From Apostichopus japonicus (Eukaryota > Echinodermata > Holothuroidea > Aspidochirotida > Stichopodidae), in the NCBI RefSeq assembly GCF_037975245.1, contig NC_092568.1:12983501-13047500 (forward strand): a DNA stretch of 64,000 nt, in the 5' to 3' direction. The notes under the pieces are model-generated. The model worked only from the letters and a program-made list of their open reading frames with translations. It ran no database searches and had not been told where the DNA came from. The position numbers and the translations under genes were made by a program. Below are positions 39,622 to 50,592 of the stretch, in pieces. Each line of letters starts with the position of its first letter. Position 1 is the stretch's first letter.

Positions 39622-41587
39622 AAGAGTCATTCTTCTGTCAAGTAATCCACAAAAAACTACTCTGAAGACCAGATCGGGGAACAGGAAACCTCCAATGGGG
39701 CAAGTGGCGATCCTTAGGAGGTAGCGCGCCGAGCACTAGTAGTACTATAGTATGGTTCCCCTATAGTATTAGCGTTACTACACTGAAGTCGCAATAGACG
39801 AAGAGATTTTACTGTATCATCTAAATTAACACCCCCTTCATTGCTCTATTGTATACTAATAAGCTATGAGGTTAGCTTCAGAGGCGATGGGTTACATCTT
39901 CTTGTGAACAAATCTCAGTGCCCCAATTTATTTCTGGAATATGCTGGATCAGTTAATTATAGCAATAATTTCTTATGCCTATTCCAGGAAAACCATTTAT
40001 TATGTTGTGGAGGGAGTGGGGGTAATGGGGATGGGTCAAAATAGGTAGGTAAAAAGATTTTATTCCAAAGGTTGTTTAATTAAATCTCAAAGCGATTTAT
40101 TTTAAAGTCACAGAGCCAAAAATTCACACAACATAGTTCAAGTGTTAAATCATTGAACAAAATTTATTCAATATCAGTTCTAGACAGTCATTCTGGACAA
40201 TCTGAACTAACATTAACAACAATCATTGTATTATATGACATAAAAGTAAAACTGTACTTTCCATAAACATTATCATTCTTAAATTACACTAATGTAATTT
40301 GTGACATCAAAGGAGGTTAAAAGAAAACAACTTACATGATTTTTTTTGCTTTAAGCCTACAAAGCAGTTGCATGTCCATCGCTATCAATCGTTGTTGTGA
40401 CAAATTAATTAGAATAATCCAGAAGCAAATACAATACAGGGTTATTTAAACCAAGAAACACTGCACGACGCAACTCACATGCAAAAATGTTACCCACGCA
40501 CGACGACACGTACAACACTGATGGGCAATGTGAAACACAGCATCACACGCATTAAACAATCGAAGACCATTAACAGGGTGTACTGCTGAGTTTTTGAAGA
40601 AAGACTACAAAACAAACCAACTGCTGCTGAAGAAACAGTCTAAACATTCAAGAGTTCTGCTGCCTCCATTGGTCTTTATTATGACTTTTCTGTCAAATAT
40701 CATTGGTGATATGGTTATTTTGGCTTCCAGATTAAAGGTACGAATCAAACGAGGTAAATGCCCCTAAAAAGGTCAATGCCCGTTCCCTTATGCACATATT
40801 ATATGACATCACGGTCACGCCAATACTTGTGTCTAAATGCTTCAAAACATGCCTTTTCTTTTATTGTTGATGTTGGGTCTGGAAAATAACCTTTTCATCC
40901 TGAATTAAAAGTCTTGAATTTCAATATATCAACACTGAGGGAACCCTGACGGATTGATAATCCAACACAATCGTAGTTTAGAAAGGCTTCCTATACAATG
41001 AGTTTTCTCCTGGCAACTTGAATCCAGTGTAATGACCATTGGCTGGAAAATCACTTCTGATCCTTTGGACTGCACATGATGGTAGCACAACCCTGACGTG
41101 TCTTGCTAGGAACCCCAAGTATCATTGAACCTGTTGACCGTAGGCTATGTATCTGTACTGCCTGGGAAAAAATTTATGAAAGTTCAAAATGTATTAATGT
41201 TGGCCATGATGTCCACAATAACAAGCAGGCACACAATGTACAGTTATGGTTACATTTGTTGTGATTTTACACCTTCCATGTATCATGAAACATTCTTTTG
41301 TTTCAGAAAATTGATTTGCAAAACTCCAGGCCAAAGTACTAGCCAAGTAATAATGAGTATGAAATAACACATATGCCTACCTAGCATGGCTGCATAATGC
41401 AACTTACATCCCCGAGCCAAACTTTCAGTATGCAACCAACCCTACTAGTACTACACACTCTACATATGGGTTGTAAGTTACCGTAACACAACGCACAATA
41501 CGGTTTAGGGTGTTCCGCGAATTCCAACAACACATGCACAAAATGGACTGGATTTTGTTTTTAAATGCTTCGTTAATAAATTCTTAC

Positions 41588-41862
41588 CACGTTGTATTTT
41601 CCTTGCAATGGTTTCGAACGGATTTCTTCTTCGATATGTTGTGGAGCTTCAATTTCGGCTCGTTTAACAGGCTCGAACTGATACGGTTCTAACACCTCCG
41701 CTCCACCCTCAGCGTTCGGTTCAATATTGGAATGATCATCGCCTTCACTCTCTGCTTCGAATATGAGAAAGGGCACTCTAATTATAGCCCAATTTCACTG
41801 CCTAGTGAAGAACCATTATCACTTTGAACTTCGGTTGCCGCATTTGGCTCTGGATCCGCCAT
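41588..41862 (-). pseudogene. Decayed acidic reading frame of the TTAA element
   Basis: On the minus strand, ATG at 41862 opens MADPEPNAATEVQSDNGSS, ending in a stop after 26 codons. A shifted frame continues with an acidic segment (EAESEGDDHSNIEPNAEGG) and 'EPYQFEPVKRAEIEAPQHI'. It reaches a consensus donor, AACGTG|GTAAGAA, at 41588/41587. It looks like the first exon of a second element-encoded protein broken by one frameshift and a stop. The 'YQFEP' motif preceded by acidic residues reminds me of proteins found with THAP genes in marine-invertebrate repeats, but I cannot name the family. No following exon was recognised. Confidence 0.4.
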
Positions 41863-41995
41863 TTCACAGGAAATTTTGATTTGATATCGCACTTGTGATC
41901 GGTGTTTTGTTTAGTAACTACTAGTGGTATGTGTACTTGTCTACTGTGTACGTGAATGGTACCGTAGCAGCGACAACAAATATGTGTTCAAAACG

Positions 41996-42013
41996 TGACG
42001 TCACATGACGTCA
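41996..42013. promoter_or_regulatory. Double CRE in the right arm of the transposon
   Basis: Two perfect TGACGTCA palindromes (41996-42003 and 42006-42013) are separated by CA. They lie about 135 bp upstream of the minus-strand ATG at 41862. With the CRE of the left arm, this suggests CREB/ATF-responsive promoters at both ends of the element, firing inward. Confidence 0.65.
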
Positions 42014-42199
42014 TGCGAATCGGAAAATTTTCGAGTAAACAAAGTTTCAAACGCCGAAAAGGGTAAATTCATTCTCAATTTTCGACTTGAAAAATCAAGT
42101 TTTAAACTGGCAGATTGGTTGATACATGTTTTAGAGAACATTCTTTGATGGATCCCAAAAATATAGGACTTTGAAATTTTCGTGTCATGGCCACTTTAA

Positions 42200-45100
42200 A
42201 AGCGTTTGTATCACAAACTAGTGTAGAAACCAGTCCTATTGAAAGTAATTTTTTAGTAACAAAACAGTTCTTCATAATGGAAAAAGTTTTGCTTGTGAAA
42301 GGTTTTTTCCCCCATTTGATGAATGCCTGAGATACTCGCCTGGTAACAGACACTTATATTCTTATGATAAACCCCTTAAATACTTACTAGTTAGTTGCAA
42401 ATTACGAGTAGCTAACAGACCTTATATAAACCTGCCCTGATCTCTCAATGACCGGAACAAACATTTAGAAGAAAAGGACATGACTTGAAGAGGCAGTGGC
42501 AATACAATGTGTAGACTGGTTGAGTGGTCTGTAGTAGGTTTACATGTCTATCACTTTCATTAATGGGGGGTGGCAATCTAGTTGCTTTGGAATGCAATAA
42601 TGTCAGCATTTAACTCTGTCTGCAATGTTATTGTTTGCTGCTCGATGCTCTGCATTGTTCACTCGTTTTATTTCTCAATATTGTTTACGTAACAGTTTTC
42701 ACACAGCAGTGAGAAATTCCTCGGAATGAAGAAATCCAATATCAAATGGGAGAGTGATTTAGCGAAATATCAATGTAAATGGCTGATAGACCACTATATG
42801 TTAAATTGTAATGTGAGCATGCATAGAACAGTTATTAGTAGTGTGGATAAAGATAAACAATGTTGGGTATTTAAGACCTTGGGACTTGATCCTTACTTAC
42901 CTGGATCTTCACAATGCATAACTAGCCTATCCAAAATTTACTGAATAATAATGAAAAATTGAATTAATATAGATTTATCGGAACACCTTATAATCATTCA
43001 CCCCTTCTAAAAATACTAACTTCTTGTTTATAAAATATGCTTGTCAGTTTTAAAGGGTAAATAGTATTGCCTAGCTTTATGATATGGTCAGTCACACTAA
43101 ACTACTGCAATGCTTCAACACTCAATTTCTGGCACTCGTAGCATTATTTCTCACTGAGACAATAACCATTGTATTCAAAGTTTCTTAATGTATGTGAAAA
43201 CCAGGAAACAAAATTGCCAGAAAATTACTTTTGAAATGTTTTAACAATATTATCAGCATGTTAACATTTGTGGCAAATACTGATTGACCTTCAAATATTA
43301 AAACTAAAAATAGGTTTGCATTTTACAATATGGGGTAGCTAGAGCTATGTTGTTGTTTGGTAATCAAACCAATTTCTGGCTAATTTACAAGGAACAATTT
43401 GTGAGTTGTTTAATTAATCAATGGGTCATCCTTAACATTTACAGAATGTTTGTTGAAAGTTATCTTTCCAAAGGCGTGCATTGTTTAATATAATTTTAAG
43501 TTGCAGTTAGGGAGCAAGTAATCAGTGTGAAAGGCAGTGCCCTGCAATCATGTCCTGATTGTCCTACCCAACCCTAACTTTCTTCCTACATCGTTGAACT
43601 TACGAACTCGACACAAAACTCCCTCCACTCCTCCTTACCTCCTCTGCCTCTCCTGTAAAGCAAAACTGAGAGCATCGTAATTTTCCAACCTATGAAATTA
43701 TTGTATGTACTAGGTTTTGGCACATACACATGCCCAGACATTAAGAATGATTTTATAGTGTTCAGTATATTTATAAACACAGGGATAAAAATTGACTGCT
43801 AGAATTGCTTGTATGGTGTGTTGTATCTTTCATAGTGTAGTACTAATAATATAACCTATTTTCTAATGCAAGGACATGATTATCTTTGAAAATTTGCAAG
43901 CAGTTTGCCTATGCTTCTGTTATATGCTAGACTGACAGTGAAAGTAAATGTATTTCTTCAGTTGTAGGTCATGTAGCATGAAATTCTCCTGAAAGCATTT
44001 CCTTATTCATACCACAAGCCCAGCTGTACTAACATCCCTACAGCAGCAATGTTTATTATTCAAACAAATGGCAAGATTATTGTTATCATTCTGTTAGGCT
44101 GTAACTGTCAGTAATTGAGTTGAGACATTTAGAAGGTGCAAAATATTTTCCTTATCTTAAAATAAATGAAAATGCTCAGTTAACATTAATATGTCACAGT
44201 GATATTTACTAAAGCATTTATTTGGGGACACTATGTAAATGGCTTTTAAAATGGGACCATTTGGAGTACTATTTGAATTTTTTTTTTTAGAATTGTAGAA
44301 AACAGTCAAACAGCAAAGAAAGCTACTTTAAGTCCATTCCAGGTATTAGATTTAGTGTAAAGGAGCAACTGTAGGCAATTTTTTTTTATAAATATTTTTT
44401 TTACATATTTTTAAATTATTGTCATCTTTAATGAGGGTAGTCCTGCTCAGTGCAGAAGCACTGCTTTCCAGAAGTCCTTTGTAGGTGTTATGTTACCATT
44501 CGGTGCAGTGCCATTCTGTAAAAGGGGTGCATGCCTGTGTCACATTTAAGTCCTTCCTGTACTGAGCTATGCGTCACTCTCCCTTGTTTTTAACCACAGT
44601 GGCCCCAACATTCTCATACCATTGACATTCCATAACTAGTTATTGCCTAAAATGAAACACAGTGGTTTGGGCTTTAATGACAGAATAAAAAAGCTAATTT
44701 AGAGAGAAACACAACCTCATTGAAATTTTATCTCTTTAGAAGACATTGCCTCTCCCAGACTTTGCTAGGATATCTGGCTTTCAGTTCTTTATAGCCCATC
44801 AGTTTATTGTGTGTTTTTCAACTCTTTTGAAGCTTTTATGGGGTCACTTTTGAGCCAAAACTAATTTGCTGAAATTTACTCAAGGCGTCTAACTAGTGAC
44901 TTCCTGGGTTCATTTTGCATCATTAAATCAGTAGCGCAGTGTTTTGCAGTGTGTTTAATTACATTTCACTGTAAAGAGTGTCACAAAAAGGGGGCTAAAA
45001 CTTGCATTGTCCAGCTGATGTGTGACAGTCAATCAATGACAAAAGCAGTTAATTCTGTCCTAAATAGTTTGGAAGTATTTGTGAATATTTGAAGTTTGAA

Positions 45101-46167
45101 ATTCCATTCCACCAATTGTGCCCTGAAGTCAATGGTCTTTTTTCAAACTTTAATCTGTTTGTAAAAAAAAAAGAAAAAAAAAAGAAAGTTGTCTCCTTTT
45201 CTTCCTCTTTTCTTTCACTAATGAAATAATCAGTTTAATCAGTTTAATCAGTGCTAGATTTATGATGAACAGAGATTCAGCTCACAAACATTTAATTAAT
45301 TATAAATTTAATTTCCATGCTTGTTTTGTTTTATACAGTATACACTATTCAAAGTTGATGACAGCTAGGCTTTGTTTTTCTTGAACATTACAAGATCTGA
45401 GGCAATGGTTGAAAATGTATCTACCTCCAAACAAACTGAAGCCAGGGAGGAGTTGTATTTCAATTGACTGTTGAGAGGAAGTATCAGTTAATATGGTAAC
45501 AGTGATTCTTGCCTGCAGAGAAATTGTCTGTTGAAACTAAACCACAAAAGAGAAGGTTAACCTTCTTGAAGAAGACCAAATACTTCATATTTACATTACC
45601 TGTCCTCTCACTATTGATGCATTCTCAATTGTGTGCCATGCACTAAATTGTTTATATTTCAGTGTTGTTGGGTGTTTGTAACCAATGAGAAGTGTACTAT
45701 TAACACTGAATATCCTTTGTGTTTATAATCATTAGAATTATGTCACGTTATGCATGCTTGTCTGCTTTTACATGCTGTTTGCATTCTGTGGACAATTTTA
45801 CTAAATCTACCACAATGGAACAGAGGAAATATAAAAGAAATTGTAATATAATATCAAAGACATCCTCCATGATTTTGTTACATTATAAAGGTAGGTTAAC
45901 GAGTAAGTTGCCTACTTTTTCTTGATTCCACGTGGTTCTCCACATGTTAATGCTAATCACATATAGAAAAGCAAATGGAGAGGGGGGGGGGGGGGCGGAT
46001 GGGGGAAGGGTAGTTCACTTGTACTTAATTATTAGAAATTAAGAGTAATCAAGTTAATGACCTACAATGTGTCATTTTGGTATCAAATAGCATCGATAAA
46101 TTCATCAAAATGTCCTTCACATGTTAGAATTTTCTTTATTTTATCGTTTCTTTCCTTTTCACAACAG
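42200..46167 (+). other. Intron (last part, up to exon B)
   Basis: No exon or complete repeat is supported. It has A-rich runs (about 45163-45186), a short TTTAATCAG direct repeat (about 45225-45250) and a 14-G run (45982-45995) followed by more G-rich sequence (a possible G-quadruplex). It ends in a pyrimidine tract, TTTCTTTCCTTTTCACAACAG, before exon B. Confidence 0.6.
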
Positions 46168-46355
46168 AGTGGGTATACCGCACCGGCACAGCCGAACAAA
46201 GGATCATACATGGATATAGGAATGGGAAGGGTACCTCCGGTGCAACAACCAACTCTTGGAGACAGGTTTGGCCTGCCAGCATCAGGTCTGAGCCCAGCAT
46301 CCATGGGACTGGGGGTCCGACCCAACCAAACAACTGCCGCATCCTTCTTTGCCAG
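46168..46355 (+). CDS. KIF26: KIF26-like kinesin, second exon seen here (exon B)
   Basis: The acceptor CTTTCCTTTTCACAACAG|AGTGGG and donor GCCAG|GTAAAG delimit 188 bp. The exon enters in phase 0, as exon A leaves, and exits in phase 2. The product (62 codons plus two bases) is a Pro/Gly-rich linker with no fold of its own: SGYTAPAQPNKGSYMD..., GDRFGLPASGL..., ending TTAASFFAR. From memory, KIF26B has 'AAASFFAR' in the same place, just before AAQKLNLSSKKKK and the motor domain, so the SFFAR motif is the strongest link to the family. Correct splice signals, matching phase, preserved order of three motifs and the absence of stops make a pseudogene unlikely. The next exon should start with one base completing Arg, then encode an Ala-Ala-Gln-Lys-like, Lys-rich stretch. 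I did not find it in the window. Confidence 0.85.
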
Positions 46356-48403
46356 GTAAAGATTACCTTAGTTTACTCTGGTTGAAGTTATTCTCAGACC
46401 ATATGAAGGATAGATAACATGGATTAGCTCACCTATACCACCCATCTGTTACTGAATAAGATATTTAATTGAAATTTGAAAATATTTTAGGTAGTGGAGT
46501 TTTGACAGTGATTGCTATACTGTATTTAAGGCTTTTTATGGGAAATTAAGTGGTAGTTTTGGTTATTTCTGGTAAAAGTCTGACACCCCTTATAGAACAG
46601 ACCACCCTTTCCTACCCCTACTTTCATGGCCCTGCTCATGATCTACAGAAGTTGTAAGGGTGAATTCCGTGGGGAAGTACAATTTCTTATTACTTAATGT
46701 AATCTTTGGGTATTGACTGTTAGCTTGTTACCCAAAAGAAATCAGATAATAGCTGTCTCACATTTCAGAGCCTACAAAGATTCTCTTTCCTTTTGTTTAC
46801 CAAGATTCCTCAATTCAATTCTGCAGATGTGTCATTGAATTTGTTTTCAGTACTTCTTGAATTTCTTTTGTTTTCTGTGGAAAATGAGATCAGATCTTGT
46901 CAGGATATTTAGAAATTTTGATTAGTTTGAACACTGTCTACCAATCATTTCATCTCCTGATTTAATTACACATTCAACCCCTGTGGTTTGCCACATTCCA
47001 AGGTAGGCGTATTTAGAGAGCTTGGAAATCTTGCTCTGCACTAATTCCTTCTTTATTTTATATTTCCAAGAGGGTAATGACCCATCCATAAAATCCAACC
47101 AATAATATTAATTGCAAGTCAAGTGACGATCTGCATTGTACTTATAATACTGGCACAGTGACTTGCTGCTGGAGGTGAAATATGCTTCCATCGTTACTTA
47201 CCTGTCCCGGAGTAACAATCCCTGTCTTTGCTCTTCTTCGTTGTTATTTCATCATTCCCATAGGGAGGATGAGATATTGTAGTTCCTTTGCCATGGTGGG
47301 GTACCCCAGGGTGACTAGAAGTTGAAACGTGTCTGTGTGTGTGTGTCATTGTGCATGTCTGTGTGTGTCCAAGTTTGTGTCAAAACTCCTACTTTTCAAA
47401 CTTGGTGGGAAGGTACCCCCAGGGTGAAACCTTGTGTCTTGCAATCCCCAACCCCACCCTGGAAACAGGTCAAAGGTCAGATTTATTGTATTTTGTTGCT
47501 ATAATTCGAGGGGAAACATTGAATCGAAATGGACCCTTCACAGATATAATGGAAATGTCAAAATATGCGGTTGCCATGGGAATTGTGGTCAAAGGTCACA
47601 TGGTTTAAGGTCAGATGTATATATTTTTTAAATTTTGTGTCAAGAACTCCTAGACTTTGCCGATTTTCTTCAAACTTGGTGGGAAGGTACCCCAGGGTGA
47701 ACCCTTTTGTCTCACAGACCCAAAAGTCAGGAGTCAAAGGTCAGATTTAGTTAAAATAGCACTTTATAGCTCTTAATCCAAGGGGAACATTGAATATAAT
47801 CCTCAGAGGTATAAGGTATAAGGTAGTACTTTTCTTCGATTGCCAGAGTGCGTAGCTAATACTGTAATAAATTTGTTCATATGAAATCAGTGTTTGCTGG
47901 AGATGAGATATAGGTATGCAACTCCATGGATTGCCCTCTTGTTTCTTTTCTTATATTTGTCTTAAAGCAGTTTATGTTTTATATGGTGATAAAAGAAATG
48001 CAGTGAATGTTGTTCCCATTGTAATTTTTTAATTTCCCTAGCTTAGTTTCAGAAAAAAATGCAAATATATTTAATATCATATTTGAGTTACAGTAAGAGG
48101 TAAGGAAAGAATGATCACAATTTGGTAGTGCCAACATTATCCCCCCAGCTTTGTAACAAAGAGTTAATTTCTTTCACAAGACAGTGCAAGATGCCTAATA
48201 TAGCTGAAAGTAACCTTATTTGTACCCATTAATACTTTGAATGAATTGCTAATTTGATTTAATTCATGAACCTCACATCCTTTGATGATGTCTCCAGGAC
48301 GTGTTTAGGTCATGGTGGGAGGAGGGAAAAGAGATGACCAACATGTGTAACACTTACTATATTGCCTATGTGCACAGTGCTTGTAATTTATGATGCCAAT
48401 TTT
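46356..48403 (+). other. Intron with AGGTCA-type repeat remnants
   Basis: The intron starts with GTAAAG after exon B. Apart from the repeat pair at about 47290-47770, nothing beyond AT-rich non-coding sequence is visible. The open frames 47322-47504, 47339-47608 and 47565-47750 are translations of that repeat. Confidence 0.6.
47290..47770 (+). repeat. Diverged tandem repeat with 'CAAACTTGGTGGGAAGGTACC'
   Basis: 'TTCAAACTTGGTGGGAAGGT' followed by ACCCC(C)AGGGTGAA occurs twice (about 47395 and 47670), each followed about 60-70 bp later by GTCAAAGGTCAGATTTA. The period is roughly 270-275 bp. A GT-rich stretch (47332-47378) precedes the first unit. One perfect DR1 (AGGTCAAAGGTCA) lies at 47467-47479. 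It is related in style to the larger array at 48.4-51.2 kb. Confidence 0.8.
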
Positions 48404-48445
48404 TGGTTCCTTGCTGAAAGCAAAGGAACCTATGTATTCAGGTTG

Positions 48446-48447
<2 letters not shown>

Positions 48448-48488
<41 letters not shown>
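48448..48488. repeat. (GT)n microsatellite, 41 bp
   Basis: Pure GT dinucleotide run directly inside the left end of the AGGTCA-rich element. Confidence 0.97.
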
Positions 48489-48489
<1 letters not shown>

Positions 48490-48783
48490 CGCTTAAGCTT
48501 GTATGCACGATAACTCAACAAGGGATGGACTGATCATGATCAAACTTGGTGGGTGGGTGGCCCATAGTGAGTAGATGAACCCTATTGTTTTTGGTGCCCA
48601 CAAAGGTCACCAAAGGTCAGTTATGGTCCAAAAACCCAAAATACTAAAACTGCAATAACTCCCAGTGCCAATGTGCGACAAGGTTGATATTTTGGGACAA
48701 CTTGTGAACTGGTTAGGGCAATATTTTGAAACTTAACGGTCATGTGATCTGAGGTCACCAAAGGTCAATTAATGTTAAAAAAC

Positions 48784-50592
48784 TAGTATTTTTGCGATAA
48801 CTTGAGAACGAATTGTCCGTTAGGGTTGGGAGTTGCTTCAGTGTAATCCAATTGTCGACCCACATCTGGGTGACCCTTGACCTCAATTTGACCTCTGGTG
48901 ACCTTTTCATGTTTTGGGGATTTTTACAGTTTCGATGCTATTTTCAGATGTCAAAGGTACCTTCCGATCATAGATATCGATAGGTTGACCCCCGTGTGAC
49001 CTTTGTGTGCGAACTTATATGGGGTCAAAGTTTTCGGTCAGAGTTAGGATGGCTGTACAGACTTATCGTGTTGATTTTTGGAATCAGCAGATCAAACTAC
49101 ATTTGAAACCAAGGTCAAAAGGTCAAAGGTCACATTAGAAAAAATGTGCTTAGTTTGGGAGAAAACGGGCGAAAAAGAAAATGTTTGGTTTTGATGCTAG
49201 ATTTGGATATCAAAGGTACCTTCCGATCAAAAATGTCAATGGGTTGACACCCGGGTGACCTTTGTGTGTAAAGTTATACAAGGTCAAAGTTAATTTTCAG
49301 ACATTTAATGCAATAACTCCCAGGGCCAAGGTGTAACAAGGTTGATATTTTGGGACAAGTTGCAAATGGTATAGAGGAATATTTTCAAACTTAACGGTCA
49401 TGTGATCCGAGGTCATCAAAGGTCAATTAATGTTAAAAAACTAGTATTTTCGGTGAGAAAATGGGCAAAGAAAAAAATGTTTGAATTCTTACAGTTTTGA
49501 TGCTATATTCACGTCTCAACAATCAAAAATGTCAATAGGTTTACCCCAGGTGACCTTTGTGTGTGAAGTTATATGAGGTCAAAGTAAATTTTCAGACATT
49601 TAGTGCAATAATTCCCAGTTCCAAGGTGTGACACGGTTGATATTTAGGGACAAGTTGCAAATGGTATAGGGGAATATTTTCAAATTTAACGGTCATGTGA
49701 TCCGAGGTCACCAAAGGTCAATTAATGATAAAAAACTAGTATTTTTGCGATAACTTGAGAATGAATTGTCCGTTAGGGTTGGGAGTTGCTTCAATGTAAT
49801 CCAATTGTCGACCCGCATCTGGGTGACCCTTGACCTCAATTTGACCTCTGGTGACCTTTTCATGTTTTGGGGATTTTTACAGTTTCGATGCTATTTTCAG
49901 ATGTCAAAGGTACCTTCTGATCAAAAATGCCAATGGGTTGACCCCCGTGTGACCTTCGTGTGCGGAGTTATACGAGGTCAAAGTTAATTTTCAGACATTT
50001 AATGCAATAACTCTCAGTTCCAAGGTGTGACACGGTTGATATTTTGGGACAAGTTGCAAATGGTATAGGGGAATATTCTCAAACTTAACGGTCATGTGAT
50101 CCGAGGTCACCAAAGGTCAATTAATGATAAAAAACTAGTATTTTTGCGATAACTTGAGAACGAATTGTCCGTTAGGGTTGGGAGTTGCTTCAATTCAATC
50201 CAATTGTCGACCCGCATCTGGGTGACCCTTGACCTCAATTTGACCTCTGGTGACCTTTTCATGTTTTGGGGATTTTTACAGTTTCGATGCTATTTTCAGA
50301 TGTCAAAGGTACCTTCTGATCATAAATGTCAATGGGTTGACCCCGTGTGACCTTCGTGTGCGGAGTTATACGAGGTCAAAGTTAATTTTCAGACATTTAA
50401 TGCAATAACTCTCAGTTCCAAGGTGTGACACGGTTGATATTTTGGGACAAGTTGCAAATGGTATAGGGGAATATTTTCAAACTTAACGGTCATGTGATCC
50501 GAGGTCACCAAAAATGTCAAAGGTACCTTCTGATCATAAATGTCAATAGGTTGACCCCCGTGTGACCTTCGTGTGCGAAGTTATACGAGGTC
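48784..50592 (+). repeat. ~400-bp tandem repeat, two full, one near-full and partial copies
   Basis: The unit runs from TATTTTTGCGATAACTTGAG through 'TTGTCCGTTAGGGTTGGGAG', 'CTGGGTGACCCTTGACCTCA', 'TTTTACAGTTTCGATGC' and 'GGTCATGTGATCCGAGGTCA' to AATTAATGATAAAAAACTAG. Copies begin near 48787, 49740 and 50139; the last two are 399 bp apart and almost identical. Shortened versions lie at about 49150-49450 and 49480-49735, and a truncated one ends near 50590. The near-identity of the last two copies points to recent duplication. Confidence 0.9.

Larger units (their letters stand above)
39020..42195. mobile_element. 3.2-kb TTAA-flanked DNA transposon, Kolobok-like, decayed
   Basis: The left end AGAGGCCATGACACGAAAA (39020-39038) is matched in inverse by TTTTCGTGTCATGGCCACT (42177-42195), with one mismatch. 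TTAA flanks both ends (39016-39019, 42196-42199). Inside lie a decayed THAP-domain frame pointing inward from the left and a second decayed frame on the minus strand pointing inward from the right, each preceded by a perfect CRE (TGACGTCA). TTAA duplication together with a THAP domain is known from the Kolobok superfamily; piggyBac uses TTAA but usually has no THAP. The transposase catalytic domain was not recognised. CpG content is higher than in the surrounding intron, which suggests a relatively recent insertion. Confidence 0.85.

Noticed and set aside
39841-40044. Open frame inside the TTAA element as part of its transposase
   Set aside because: No DDE-type motif or zinc-binding pattern, and it is not in frame with the THAP relic.
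47322-47750. Three overlapping frames containing 'SNLVGRYP'
   Set aside because: The shared peptide comes from the duplicated 'CAAACTTGGTGGGAAGGTACC' repeat, not from a gene family.
49766-50350. Two near-identical frames beginning with 'SVRVGSCFN'
   Set aside because: They are the same frame in two copies of a 399-bp tandem repeat and break in other copies.
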